Positions 22,627-32,768 of a DNA stretch of 64,000 bases are shown piece by piece. Source of the stretch: Fusarium oxysporum f. sp. lycopersici 4287 (taxonomy: Eukaryota; Ascomycota; Sordariomycetes; Hypocreales; Nectriaceae); the NCBI RefSeq assembly GCF_000149955.1, contig NC_030988.1:2356029-2420028 (forward strand), given 5' to 3'. The notes under the pieces are model-generated. The model did not search any database. It saw only the letters and a program-made list of their open reading frames with translations, and was not told where the DNA came from. The number at the start of each line of letters is the position of its first letter. The stretch's first letter is position 1. Made by a program: the position numbers and the translations under genes.

Positions 22627-23510
22627 GTGTTCGCATACAGTGATAGTTTATATAGAACAAATACACCTCGTATCAAAAAGTTGTCCAATTCCTATTCTTA
22701 ACCCCCAGAGAGTCAAATAGTCGGACGAAGGTGGCTTTGTGTTATTTCCTTGCAGCTCAGTTGCCTCGGCCTTGGAGGGGATGTCCCATAGTGTATATCT
22801 ATTTTATAACTTTGGCCCCTGCACAGAGAGCTATCTTTTCAATTCATGATTAAAAAACGAATAATCGTGATCTCTGTGAGTAATTCTATTGTCAAGCTCA
22901 TTCAGGACCAAAAATACCCAAAGGGCACGACCACAGAAAGGATCGCAAAGGAAGAACTTCTATCTCATTCCGGCCAACTAACAAGGAGATGAGTTACATC
23001 ACGGCCAAATAATGGCAGAATGAAGTTGAAGCCCCCAGGACCCTAATTGAGTTATTAGATAATATTTCCGCGTTCAATCTTTACAGCTCCGCCTCTGTGA
23101 GGCCGTATATGCTATGCCATGAAGCTGAATCGACATTTCAGTCTTCAGTCGACGATACTGATTCTCGATACTTTCTTCTGATTCCTTTTCTTATTCCTGT
23201 CATCTGTATGCTACCGATAGGGCGAAGGAGCCAGATTCCCTTTACACAGTGCAGCCAAACCCTAATAGCTATAAATTCTGTTTCTAGAGGTCAATAAATA
23301 TCAGTAGTAATTCTCGCTTCTTGACGAAAAGCTCATATAAAGAACCTTTATTACGGCGCATTCTTCGGTAGTTAAACCATTCAGTATCTACATAACCTAG
23401 ACTGATTCCAAGGTTTGACATGTGAAAGGTTATTATGTGTTTCAACTGTTAATTACATATAAGGATTCATCATTTTACTAATGTTAGAAAGGAAAAACGG
23501 AAAACTAAAT
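22627..23510. other. Convergent intergenic region
   Basis: Lies between the 3' ends of the ABCG gene (+) and the reductase gene (-). No gene seen; a 66-codon frame at 23097 has no support. Expected to hold both terminators. Confidence 0.45.
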
Positions 23511-23548
23511 TAAAAAAAAAGAAGAAAAAAAAGAAGAAAAAAAAAGAA
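23511..23548. repeat. Purine low-complexity tract at a gene 3' end
   Basis: A and GA-only sequence (AAAAAAAAAGAAGAAAAAAAAG type) directly adjoining the stop of the minus-strand reductase gene, so the transcript would carry a T/C-rich tract right after its stop codon. Confidence 0.6.
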
Positions 23549-25204
23549 TTAACTGTCGATCAATCTATATCCTCCCTCGGCTACCATCTTGAAACCACCA
23601 TCGAGGTTAGCAACATCAAACCCCCCTTGCTTAAGGATGCGGTAAGCTAAATAGCCGCGATAGCCCACTTGACAGTATACGACAGTTGGTAGTGACTTAT
23701 CAAGAACGCCAAAATGATGCCTCAAGCTGTCGACTGGTAGATTGATCGCTTTAGAAAGATGACCGTTAGCGAATTCCTCAGGCGAGCGGACATCCACAAT
23801 CTGCAACTTGCCAAGCTTCGCCTGGTTGAGCTGTTCGGCGTGAATGATATCGCAGTCTCCACGTAGAACATTTGAAGCCACAAAGCCGGCCATATTGACA
23901 GGATCTTTCGCCGAGCCGTATGGTGGTGCATAGGCTAGCTCGAGATGCTCCAGATCAAAAACCGTGCTGCCAAATTGCATAGCTGTAGCGAGCACGTCAA
24001 TACGTTTGTCGACACCAGCCTTGCCTACAATCTGTGCTCCCCAGATACGGCCCGTCTCTTTCTGAAAAGCGAGTTTGATCGTCATGGTTTGTGAGCCTGG
24101 ATAATAGCCTGCATGGTCAAGGGGATGCACTGTGACCCAAAGAGGATCGTGGCCCAATCGACGAAGCGCTTCGATAGAAAGGCCCACGAAGCCGAGGCTC
24201 AGGTCAAAGACTTGGCAGATAACGGTGCCGACATTGCCACGATATTGTACTTCTTTGCCGCATATATGATCGGCCGCGAGCCGCCCTTGTCGGTTTGCCG
24301 GACCAGCCAAGGCGAGTATAGCAGGCTGTCCCATGACGGTGTGTTGTGTCTCAACCATATCTCCAACTGCATAGATGTCCGGGTCCGAGGTTTGCATATG
24401 GGAGTTAACACTAACTCCTGTCGCACCTAACTTCAAACCAGCCTGCTTTGCCAGACTCGTTCTGGCCCTCACTCCCGCTGCCAAAATTACCACGTCTGCG
24501 AGTACCTCAGATCCACTAGTCAAGAGGACGCTTGATTTCTCAATTTTCTTAAAAGTATCGTTTAGGAACAACTGGATTCCTTTGCTTCTGAGTTTCGTGT
24601 GAAGAATCTCAGCCATGTCGGCGTCAATTGGTGGAAAGACATGCGACCCGTACTCGACCATCGAAATCTCGAACCCGAGGTTACGCAAGTTCTCGGCTAC
24701 TTCCATTCCAATGAAGCCGGCTCCAATTATGCAAACGTGTTTTACATCGCGGTCCGACATTAAGCCACGGGCTTTCTGAAGATCGGAGATCGTCTGCATC
24801 GTGACGACATTGTCCAACTCTGTCCCAGCAGCCGGAGGCCGAAACGCTTCGGCACCTTCGGCCAGAATGAGTTTGTCGTAGCCCACCTGGCGGATGTCGT
24901 CCGTTCCCACAGTTCGCACATTGACCAGGTGGTTTTCACGATCAATGCCGATGACCTCGGTTCGAAGATGGACATCGATATTAAAGCGCTCCTTGAAGTC
25001 GCTGGGTGTACGTAGGATCAGGGTTTTATCATGCTTGATGATGTTCCCTAGAGCATAGGGTATACCGCAGTTGGCGAAGCCGGTGTAGTCTCCCTGTTCG
25101 AACACAGTGATGGCAGCCGACTCATCGAGACGTCGAACGCGGGTGGCCGCGGACATGCCACCCGCGACGCCACCAACAATCACGATTCTCTTAGCCATGC
25201 TCAA
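23549..25204 (-). CDS. CoA-disulfide-reductase-like flavoprotein fused to a rhodanese domain
   Basis: An intronless 551-aa frame. The N-terminal FAD-binding motif is IVIVGGVAGGMSAATRVRRL (residues 8-27). FANCGIPYALG holds the redox-active Cys46 of the CoA-disulfide reductase / NADH oxidase group. A second NAD(P)-binding motif (HVCIIGAGFIGMEVAENLR) lies near 157-175, and the AVGDMVE FAD motif is present. Residues from about 450 form a rhodanese domain with the active-site loop CQVGYRG (Cys511). This architecture (CoADR-RHD) is well known in bacteria, where it reduces CoA disulfide or persulfide using NAD(P)H. Such fusions are uncommon in fungi and the gene lacks introns, so bacterial origin is plausible but unproven here. 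Start: MSMAK; Met3 is an alternative. All catalytic residues are present. Confidence 0.92.
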   Translation of the reverse strand: MSMAKRIVIVGGVAGGMSAATRVRRLDESAAITVFEQGDYTGFANCGIPYALGNIIKHDKTLILRTPSDFKERFNIDVHLRTEVIGIDRENHLVNVRTVGTDDIRQVGYDKLILAEGAEAFRPPAAGTELDNVVTMQTISDLQKARGLMSDRDVKHVCIIGAGFIGMEVAENLRNLGFEISMVEYGSHVFPPIDADMAEILHTKLRSKGIQLFLNDTFKKIEKSSVLLTSGSEVLADVVILAAGVRARTSLAKQAGLKLGATGVSVNSHMQTSDPDIYAVGDMVETQHTVMGQPAILALAGPANRQGRLAADHICGKEVQYRGNVGTVICQVFDLSLGFVGLSIEALRRLGHDPLWVTVHPLDHAGYYPGSQTMTIKLAFQKETGRIWGAQIVGKAGVDKRIDVLATAMQFGSTVFDLEHLELAYAPPYGSAKDPVNMAGFVASNVLRGDCDIIHAEQLNQAKLGKLQIVDVRSPEEFANGHLSKAINLPVDSLRHHFGVLDKSLPTVVYCQVGYRGYLAYRILKQGGFDVANLDGGFKMVAEGGYRLIDS

Positions 25205-25858
25205 ACGTTATCTTGTTGAATGACGGGTGTGGACATGCATAAAATTTGGCTCTCTGAAAAATGATATATCTACGCGAATCTTGCGGACATAAGAGCCTGG
25301 TAAATCAATCATCTAGGACACACATGATTCTTTCGATCATATCATATAACTCCACCCAGCCACTAAAATTTCGTGACGCAGAGTTCGGCAAATGGGGTGA
25401 TATGTTTATAAGCTGCGCCGCTAATCGTTAATAAGTAGGAGATGATTATATGAGGAGGTAGTCTGCGGTGGCCACTGGGTCCGAGTCGCCGACCTCGTCG
25501 CACACGCAAGTTGTCCCACCCTGCACGTCATGAGGTGAGGTCGCCGTAATTCATCCGTCAAATGCTTGTTTCAAGGCTACTGGAGCGGAGCTCGACACCA
25601 CTCTGAAATCCCAGTAACCAATTTCGGCTAACTTCCGTATAATAGTAGAACTAACACTAACTTTGCGTCACCCGATTGAAGCTCGAAATTGGTTTGAAAA
25701 TTGAAAAGACCAGAGAAGCGACTTATCTTGCTCAAAGAGGCTAAATAGTTTAATTTTGCATGCCCGCCTTGCCCTAACACCGGCTATGTCTCCCCACCAC
25801 CCTCCACGAAAACGGCTAACGATGTGGAGGAAAAAAATGCTAAAAGCGCAAGCATGTA
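25205..25858. other. Divergent promoter region
   Basis: Lies upstream of both the reductase (-) and, further on, the DUF1275 gene (+). No coding sequence seen. Confidence 0.4.
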
Positions 25859-25944
25859 GTCGCCGATTCTAGTCCCCGCTTCATCCTAAAAGTTAGTTTT
25901 AGCGCTCTGTTAAGGTTTTTAATACCACTAGAGCTGGAATGTGG
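25859..25944. repeat. Inverted dispersed repeat, copy 1
   Basis: About 86 bases that recur inverted at 29991-30086. Best-conserved parts are GTCGCCGATTCTAGTCCCCG and the complement of TCTAGTGGTAnTAAAAACCTT. It could be a small SINE- or MITE-type element; no function known. Confidence 0.6.
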
Positions 25945-26166
25945 ACTCACGCTAGGGGGTGAAGGTGTGTAAGCTGGTTAACAGAACAGCCCCCTCGACA
26001 TGGTTTTTTACATCCCTGCAAAAGCAAAAAAAAAAATTAGTATGATGCCACGGTTCTGATAAAGGTCCAAGGCGTGGAATTACCCCTGCTGACTATTTAA
26101 AACTTATCCCCACACCAAACTGACGCCTATCAGACAACGCAAACCGCATAAGGTTGCTATCTACCC
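25945..26166 (+). promoter_or_regulatory. Putative promoter of the DUF1275 gene
   Basis: Non-coding sequence directly before the ATG at 26167, with TATTTAAAA at about 26094, a TATA-like element at a suitable distance. Inference only. Confidence 0.3.
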
Positions 26167-26901
26167 ATGTCTTTTAAATTATCAATCAATAATGTCCGAC
26201 GTTACCTGTCCGCCAACCTAGAGGTTGACATCCTCCTCGAGATTCAACTTCTCCTTCTTACATTCAGCACTGGTGTCCAAGATGCAGTCAGCTACCCAGA
26301 TTTCAAATGTTTTGCATCCAACCAGACCGGTAATTCCGTTGTATTAGCTGTGGGTCTCGCAGGGCATGATGACTCGATTTTCAACTTGTCAGACGTAGGC
26401 TTAAGCTTGGGTATGTTCCTAGCCGGAGCTATTACAACAGGACAGTTAGCCAATACTGTTGGACCACGAGCTCGTATGTGGCTGATATTTAGTCACTGTG
26501 CGCAGACAATTCTCACGTTTGCGGCCGCCATTATTCACCCCGCATACTCCCCTTATGGTACAGGCCCCTCAGCAATGGGTTCACTTGCTTTACTCGCCTT
26601 TGCATCAGGTGCCCAAGTAGCGTCTATGCGACCCTTTCGAATCCAGGAAATCACAACGGCTATGGCGACAGCAGCATGGGTTGATCTTGTTATCGATCCA
26701 GGGCTTTTAAAGTTACAAAACCGTTCAAGAAATCGACGTGCTGGATTTTTAATTGCGTTGGTGGTGGGGAGCTTTGCCGGAGCCTTCATGCGAACGGGCA
26801 TCGGCTCATCAAATGCATTGTTTGTATCAGGTGCAGGAAAGACGCTGGTTACATTATTGCTGTTCCTGAACCGTAAGCAGCCACCCGTAGATCAATCTTG
26901 A
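26167..26901 (+). CDS. DUF1275 (YoaK-like) multi-pass membrane protein
   Basis: A single-exon 244-aa protein. The N-terminal block VQDAVSYPDFKCFASNQTGN carries the D-x-x-S/T...F-x-x-N-Q-T-G-N pattern of the DUF1275 family, with five to six hydrophobic helices (VVLAVGLAG, LGMFLAGAITTGQLANTV, AFASGAQVASMRPFRIQEI, VVGSFAGAFMRTGIG). The family is widespread in bacteria and fungi and its biochemical role is not established. The length is normal and no damage is seen. It lies between the two arms of the 25.9/30.0 kb inverted repeat. Confidence 0.88.
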   Translation: MSFKLSINNVRRYLSANLEVDILLEIQLLLLTFSTGVQDAVSYPDFKCFASNQTGNSVVLAVGLAGHDDSIFNLSDVGLSLGMFLAGAITTGQLANTVGPRARMWLIFSHCAQTILTFAAAIIHPAYSPYGTGPSAMGSLALLAFASGAQVASMRPFRIQEITTAMATAAWVDLVIDPGLLKLQNRSRNRRAGFLIALVVGSFAGAFMRTGIGSSNALFVSGAGKTLVTLLLFLNRKQPPVDQS

Positions 26902-27249
26902 ATTAATACATGGATCTGAAAAGACTATAAGGGTTATGCGGCTGCTATCATTATTTGACATGATCCTATATAACTACCATGCAGTACCCCTCAACCAATA
27001 GGCAAAAAAGGTTTCCTCATATAAAATGCCCAAATTCACTTGAAAGGTGCTTGGTCAAGGACTGAAGTTATTTACATGAAACAAGCTGTATCTCAAAGGA
27101 GGTTTCATGTTATTTCGTATTATACTACTCTTTTTTTGCGTCGTATGAGCGGTATGGTAGTGTGGCACCAATGTAAAATCCCTACCAATGCCCCGTCTTC
27201 GCAGAGTCCCCCCCCTTCCCCATGGCTTTCGGGTGTTCTATCTACAGGA
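26902..27249. other. Intergenic, no gene seen
   Basis: Short region after the DUF1275 gene; the frame at 27040 has low-complexity Pro/Ser sequence and no motif. Confidence 0.4.
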
Positions 27250-27600
27250 ATGTTCTATAATTGCCTTGAGAATGAATCAAGCGTGTTACCCAGAAGATGA
27301 AGTTATTGAAGCCATATTGGATGTCACCGATAACGGCCTCTCCCAGAACCAAGCCGGACAAAGCATGGCTCCCCTCAGCCGACCTTCTCAGACCGATTAA
27401 GAGTAGAGCCACCCAAGTCTGAGGTCACCTATTCTGCCCAGCTACTATACTATTCAAGTCTTAGGAGCCCGGATTGGTTGTCTGGATACTTCGACAAGAA
27501 GCCTTGGGCTATGCTCCTTCTCATAGTCAAGTTCGCGCCACTGTCACTTTCCTCCTACGACAACAAGGCAGGGAAAAGCCCATCGGTATACTTTAGCTAG
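27250..27600 (+). pseudogene. Fot/pogo-type transposase N-terminal fragment
   Basis: The sequence MNQACYPEDEVIEAILDVTD followed by NGLSQNQAGQSMAPLSRPSQ is the helix-turn-helix (psq-like) start of fungal Fot1/pogo transposases. After two stops and a frame change, a second decayed piece (SLGYAPSHSQVR-like) is traceable to about 27590. The catalytic part is missing. It is distinct from the pogo family at 30.9-39.7 kb. Confidence 0.6.
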
Positions 27601-27751
27601 CCAGATTTATGTAACGGCATCTATCCATAAGGAAAGGACAAAGATGTGAAAGGCAAGGATCACGACCATCGTGAATAACTTTACACTTGCCATGAACTCT
27701 AAATCGCAGGCAGCATCGTGCTGCCTAGACGATCGGCAGACTCAACATGAG

Positions 27752-29926
27752 TATCCCTTTGACTAGCGTAAGGCAGCACCTCCATACTGAGCCCCACACG
27801 GCCCCCGCGCAACCAAGGGACACATGGTAGTGACTTGAAGCGTCCGCGAAACCGACCCCGCTGAAATCGTCATACAACCCATTCAATGAGCTGTCATGGG
27901 TATCGAACAACTCTCTAGCCAAGCAGCCAACGTGGATGATGACAATAGCTTCATTCGAGTCGATCATAGCTGCCGTGAGCAGCCGACTGATAACACATGC
28001 CGACCAGTCAATAATCCAGTTTCTGGCCGTGGCTACAACTTCGACCCCGTTCATCTCCCAGATCGGTCATTTCGGATAGAGGATTTACCCCAGAGCCAAT
28101 GCTGCTATTCCAGCAATTTCTCCCTGTTTGGCTAGTAGAAAGCTGGGTTTGCTATACGAATAGCTGGGCTAGTGATCGGCTTGAGATGCTTACAAATAGC
28201 TGCAGTGATGGGCAACAGCCACAGTCGCGGCTTCTTGATTGGAAGCCAACCTCTGTTGTAGAAATCTTCGTATGGATTGCGATCCTGATCTATATGCGAA
28301 TACACAAGGAACCCCGAATAGAAGACTATTGGAGAACGTCACAGTTAGGGAAGCAACAGCCAAGTCATCCAAATGTAAAGTGGATGTCTCTTCGCCGATT
28401 TCAGCTATTATCACGAGTTCTATGTCTCTTTGGCCACGCAACAATATTCGTAGCTACTGGGGATAGCAGTATTCATAGCTACTGGGGATAGCTTATATAG
28501 CCGGACGTTGAGCCGGGTGGATGACTGGTCTAATCACATACAACATATATCCACTACTTTCTTCAAACCAGGCACAGCTATTGCTATAGATGAGTTTATG
28601 GTCCGCTTACTAGGAAGATCTTTAGAGATGACAACTGTCCCATCTAAACCCATTCCCACGGGCTTCAAAGTCTGGGCTGTGGCTCAACGCGGTTATTTCA
28701 TACGGTGGCTCTGGCACAGGCCGGGCCAGAAGTTCGGGCCTGCAGGTATCAGACACACCTACCGGCGGCTGCCTTCACAACTACGTCGCCAATGGCAGCA
28801 ACGGCGGTTTCGAGAGCCACAGAATACTGTTTACCTAAACCCGACCCAAGCTGTGGTTGTCGCCCTAGTGATTCTGCTGCCGGAAGCCAGATACCGCGTG
28901 TTTCTCGACAACCTATTCTCTTCTTCCAACCTATTCCGTCGGCTACGTCAGCTTGGGCACGGAGCCACGGCTAACCCCGCCGGAACTGTGGTCTTTACTG
29001 GCTGCTCGTCAAGCTCAAAGCTGATGATAATACTGCTGCTGGTAGTATTCCTTTTAACTGCCTTAAAGCAATCCCAACATCTGATAACCTAGTTAGTCAA
29101 GGAGACAAATTTTTACAGATAAGCCTTACTGATTCAACTTTTGATAGGTCAACCAGATCGCTTGGAAAGATAATGCCCTTGTGTTGTTTTTATCCACCGT
29201 ATTTACAGGCAATGAACGGATTGACCGCATAAGGAAACGACCAACAGCAGACCAACCTGCAGCACGGCCAATGCAAGAGTTTTCCGGTGAGGAGCCAGTC
29301 AAAGTGATTTCAATTCCGTCTGTCGCTGCCACTTACAACGACGAAATGAATGCCGTAGATCGAGGCGATCAAATGCGAGCCTACTGGGGCCCTGATAGCC
29401 GTGTTTGTCGGGGCGGCTGGAGGGCCCTAGCTTGAGACTTCCTGCTAGAAATAGCCCTGATCAACAGCTTCATCCTGCAGCAACGAGAAACCCACGGTGG
29501 AAGCCAGAGAAGTCTCAAGCGGAGTGGAAGCAGCGTCTTGTTAATGACCCTGTTGCAAAGTATGACCTTAGTAGTCAGTCGAGACAGAGATTTCGGACTG
29601 GGGATGAGTTTACGCCTACATCGCAACATGAATGGTTCTGTAATAAAATTCCTGTTGCTTGCAAGGCTTGCAAAGGGATGCGGCTTGGGGAGATACAGTC
29701 GAAGCAAAAACTTTTATCCGCAACCAGCGGCAGCAGAGGGGAAATACGGAAATCCCGGTATGGCTGTAAGCAATGCCAGGTATTTCCTTGTACCCCTGGA
29801 AAATGTTGGGACTTCTGGCATCACTTAAATTAGGCGGGGCTTTACATACCTTGAGCTTGTGGCTCTATGATTGGTTGGAATCCCTGCTCGTGACCTAGGT
29901 GTTGCCTTACGCCAGTCAAAGGGATA
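27752..29926 (+). mobile_element. piggyBac-like element, copy A (2175 bp, decayed)
   Basis: Terminal inverted repeats of 30 bp: TATCCCTTTGACTAGCGTAA at 27752 and the complement of TATCCCTTTGACTGGCGTAA ending at 29926, with three mismatches in 30. The interior encodes a broken piggyBac transposase. The flanks do not show a TTAA duplication. Confidence 0.8.
27896..29833 (+). pseudogene. piggyBac-type transposase pseudogene (DDE_Tnp_1_7), copy A
   Basis: Colinear with the copy at 40511-42660: FQQFLPVWLVESWVCYTNSW, VVEIFVWIAILIYMRIHKEP, then WSNHIQHISTTFFKPGTAIA with IDEFMVRLLGRS (first catalytic Asp), VFLDNLFSSSNLFRRLRQLG (second Asp region), IPSVAATYNDEMNAVDRGDQ and a C-terminal Cys/His segment ending in CWDFWHHLN. 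Several frameshifts and stops (for example a direct duplication of ATTCATAGCTACTGGGGATA near 28470) break it. A probable conserved intron ends in TTTTGATAG before GTCAACCAGATCGCTTGG near 29150, matching the intron of copy B. Confidence 0.8.
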
Positions 29927-29990
29927 CAACAATGTCAACGTGGGTTATTCTGCTAAGCAACTTACAAATCTATGCCCCATAGCATGAATT

Positions 29991-30086
29991 CACATTCAAG
30001 GTCTAGTGGTACTAAAAACCTTGTTAGAAGGCGCGGGAAATAAAATATAAATTTTAAAGGATCGAGCGGGGATTAGAATCGGCGAC
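29991..30086. repeat. Inverted dispersed repeat, copy 2
   Basis: Reverse-complement partner of 25859-25944, followed by a TTTTTT run. Shared blocks include TCTAGTGGTACTAAAAACCT and AGCGGGGATTAGAATCGGCG. Confidence 0.6.
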
Positions 30087-30334
30087 CTTTTTTAAGAGCC
30101 TTGTGAGGATCATACTCCCCAAGTTTAGAGTCTCCCGATCTCGTACGATCTGGGTTTCTCTTACGTCATGGATATGCCATCCCTGGCAGCATTCAAGGTG
30201 CAAATCTCACATATATGATCCACTTCGCCCCTAATCTGAGTGATATTTATTGTCTGCATCTGTGCCTACTGCATAGCTAAAATTAAATTCCCCTTCCTTT
30301 AAGCACCGGTTTATAAACGAGAATTCCCGTCAGA

Positions 30335-30559
30335 ATGTGCAAGAAAGCCACTTGCAACACTTGCAGTAAGCCCGCTTATTCAAATCATTGGTCGGGACTG
30401 ACCTTGGCTATAGAAAAAGCCACTTGGTGGGGCTGCGGTAACCACGTTCCAGAGGTCATGTCTGAGATTCCTGAGCATGACTGGTGTACTTGTCAGCCGA
30501 AGATTGAAAAAGAAGGGGGAAAGTACCCTCCCAAGGCTGAAAAACTCCATGAAGCTTAG
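30335..30559 (+). CDS. Small Cys-rich conserved fungal protein (58 aa)
   Basis: Exons 30335-30365 and 30414-30559, separated by a 48-nt intron (GTAAGC...CTATAG, with a CTGAC branch). The intron is a multiple of three and lacks a stop, so unspliced it would add 16 residues. The spliced product begins MCKKATCNTCKKATWWGCGN and continues HVPEVMSEIPEHDWCTC to a charged tail. Six cysteines in CxxC-type pairs suggest zinc binding. Proteins of this form (CDTC-K-TWWGCGNH) are common in ascomycetes and have no assigned function. It sits in a transposon-rich zone but looks intact. Confidence 0.8.
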   Translation: MCKKATCNTCSKPAYSNHWSGLTLAIEKATWWGCGNHVPEVMSEIPEHDWCTCQPKIEKEGGKYPPKAEKLHEA

Positions 30560-30800
30560 AACCGCACTTATCAAGGTGTTATATAAGAAATCCACGGCTA
30601 GTCCTACAGCCATAAATCAAGTGCACAGCAAATAATTTATTTTACTACAATTTGTAGAGGGGAGACTTGATTTTTGATAGGAGCTAGGTTTGAATTTCTC
30701 ATTAGTACTTGGTTACACGTTCAGGCAAGGCAACACTTTATAGCAGGGCGTTAAGTTCTTGCTCCGGTTTATCAGCACCTGTCCCAATAAATATAAAATC

Positions 30801-30845
30801 TAAGGTGGTTGACAAGCGAGTTAACCAGAAAAGCGAGTTAGCCAA
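30801..30845 (+). repeat. Orphan left terminal repeat, pogo-like family 2
   Basis: TAAGGTGGTTGACAAGCGAG and the following bases resemble the 45-bp terminal repeats at 37707 and 39900. No matching right end is found before element 1 (30880) or after it. Confidence 0.5.
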
Positions 30846-30879
30846 AAATCTTAACCTTTGTCTCAAATCCCAATAAAAC

Positions 30880-32720
30880 TAACGTGTTTGATAAGCATGT
30901 GAGATAAGTATGTGAGCCAAAAATCTCTCATCCTACACTATTACTATCTGATCAAATACTTCTCAACCACTAAACATGCCACAATCTTTAAATAAACAAA
31001 CAAACAAACAAACAATCAAACAAACCAATTTTCTCCAGAACCTTGCAAAGACGTGCCTCAACTATATATCAGGTTTCTTTTGAGACCTTACGCCGCCGCC
31101 ATAATGGCATTCAATCACGGCGCGATTGTATCCCAAAGTCACGGAGACTATCTGATCTAGAGGAGCAGATAATAGTCCAATTCATTCTCGACCTAGATTC
31201 GCGAGGATTTTCTGCGCGACTGCGATTTGTGGGAGAAATGGCCAATTCTCTGCTTGCAGACCGCGACGTGTCACCTGTTGGCAAGCGTTGGGCTCATACC
31301 TTCGTAAATCGATAACCAGAGCTAAAGGTACGTTTATTTCGGAGATATGACTATCAGAGAGCTAAATGCGAAGATCAGACTATTATTCGTGGCTGGTTCA
31401 GGCTTGTACAGAACACAATCGCGAAGCATGGTATCCGATCAGATGATATGTGGAACTTTGATGAGACTGGCTTTATGATGGGCCTTATAATGGCCGGAAT
31501 GGCAGTTACAGGCTCGGAAAGGCAAGGAAGACCAAAATAAGTGCAGGCTGGAAATCGTGAATGGATTACAGTAATCCAGGCGATTAATGCAGAAGATCAA
31601 TCGATCGCGCCGTTCATCATTGGTGCGGGCCAATATCACCTTGCCAACTGGTACCAAGAAAGCAACCTCCCGGGCGATTGGGTTATTGCAACAAGCCAAA
31701 ATGGGTGGACAAACAACTAGCTGGATCTCGAGTGGCTAAAGCACTTTGATCGGTCTACAAGTAACCGATCAGTTGGTGTCTATCGTCTTCTGATCCTCGA
31801 TGGCCACGAAAGCCACCACTCTGCTGACTTTGAGAGATACTGCCAGGATAATAAGATTATCACGCTTTGTATGCCGCCTCATGCATCTCACCTACTTCAG
31901 CCTCTTGATGTTGGGTGCTTTGCAGTGCTGAAACAGGCTTATGGTCGAGAAATAGAGCATCTGATTAGATGCTCCATAACCCATATTTCCAAGACCGAGT
32001 TCTTTCCGGCCTTTTATGCCGCCTTTAAAGCTACTTTCACAGAAAGCAATATCCAGGGGGGTTTTAGAGGAGCTGAACTTGCTCCTCTTGACCCAGAAGC
32101 CGTGATCTCAAAGCTTGATGTGCAGCTACGAACCCCAACGCCTCCTGGGGAGGTCAGCCAACCATTAACCCCATGGGTTTCAAAGACCCCAAAGACAGCA
32201 ATTGAGGCTCAATCTCAGTCTGAATACCTCGAAAAACGAATCAGAAGACATAAAGGCAGCTCCCCAGAGTCAATAATAGAAGCTTTAAAGTCAAATACTA
32301 AAGCAACAAAGGCAGTTATGCATGAGGTTGTCTTATTGAGGAATGAGGTCCGAAATCTTCGAGATGCAAATGAGATACTAAGCCGGCGCCGCAGGGCAAA
32401 AAGAACTAGATTACAGAAAGGAGGGGCTATAACTGTACAGTAAGCATCGCAAGTAATTGATCAGATGGATGTTGATGCGCAGGTAGTGGCTGAATCGTCA
32501 AGAAGTGGTGGTCGAGGAAGGTCAGAGCGACCGGGTGGTCGGCGTTGTGGTGTATGCGGCAAGGCCGGGCATAATGCAAGGACCTGTCAGGAGGAAATCG
32601 AGGTCAATATGGAAGAATATAGCGATTAACTTTAATTAATCTGATAGATTGTGATGTTTTTAGGAGTAATCTTATTATGTAGGTGATGAAAGGTGGCTCA
32701 CTCGCTTATCATATACGTTA
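30880..32720 (+). mobile_element. pogo-like element 1 (1841 bp), non-autonomous by stops
   Basis: Bounded by TA target dinucleotides and inverted ends starting TAACGTnTnTGATAAGC. It carries a DDE_1 transposase frame that stays mostly in one register (31043-32443) but is broken by stops, including CAA-to-TAA at about 31313 relative to element 2. An (AAAC)n expansion at 30994-31025 replaces part of the 5' coding sequence. Confidence 0.8.
30976..32628 (+). pseudogene. DDE_1 (pogo-like) transposase pseudogene, element 1
   Basis: Same layout as the element 2 protein: a damaged N-terminal HTH, HTH_CENPB-type region (EEQIIVQFILDLDSRGFSAR), catalytic blocks DMWNFDETGFMMG and LLILDGHESHHS, HLLQPLDVGCFAVLKQAYG, a charged coiled segment (EVVLLRNEVRNLRDANEILS) and, after a stop at 32441, a CCHC knuckle (CGVCGKAGHNARTC). 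At least four in-frame stops; no frameshift is needed from 31043 onward. Not translatable as one protein. Confidence 0.75.
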
Positions 32721-32768
32721 GCCTAAAGGTTATCTTATTAATTAACTTTACTAAGTCTTGAATCTAGC

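Noticed and set aside
29991..30086. tRNA gene based on the TCTAGTGGTA and GATTAGAATC segments
   Set aside because: No cloverleaf can be drawn with proper acceptor and anticodon stems; kept only as a possible tRNA-derived repeat.
30994..31025. (AAAC)n tract as a CRISPR-like or regulatory array
   Set aside because: A plain 4-base microsatellite inside a broken transposase gene, without spacers.
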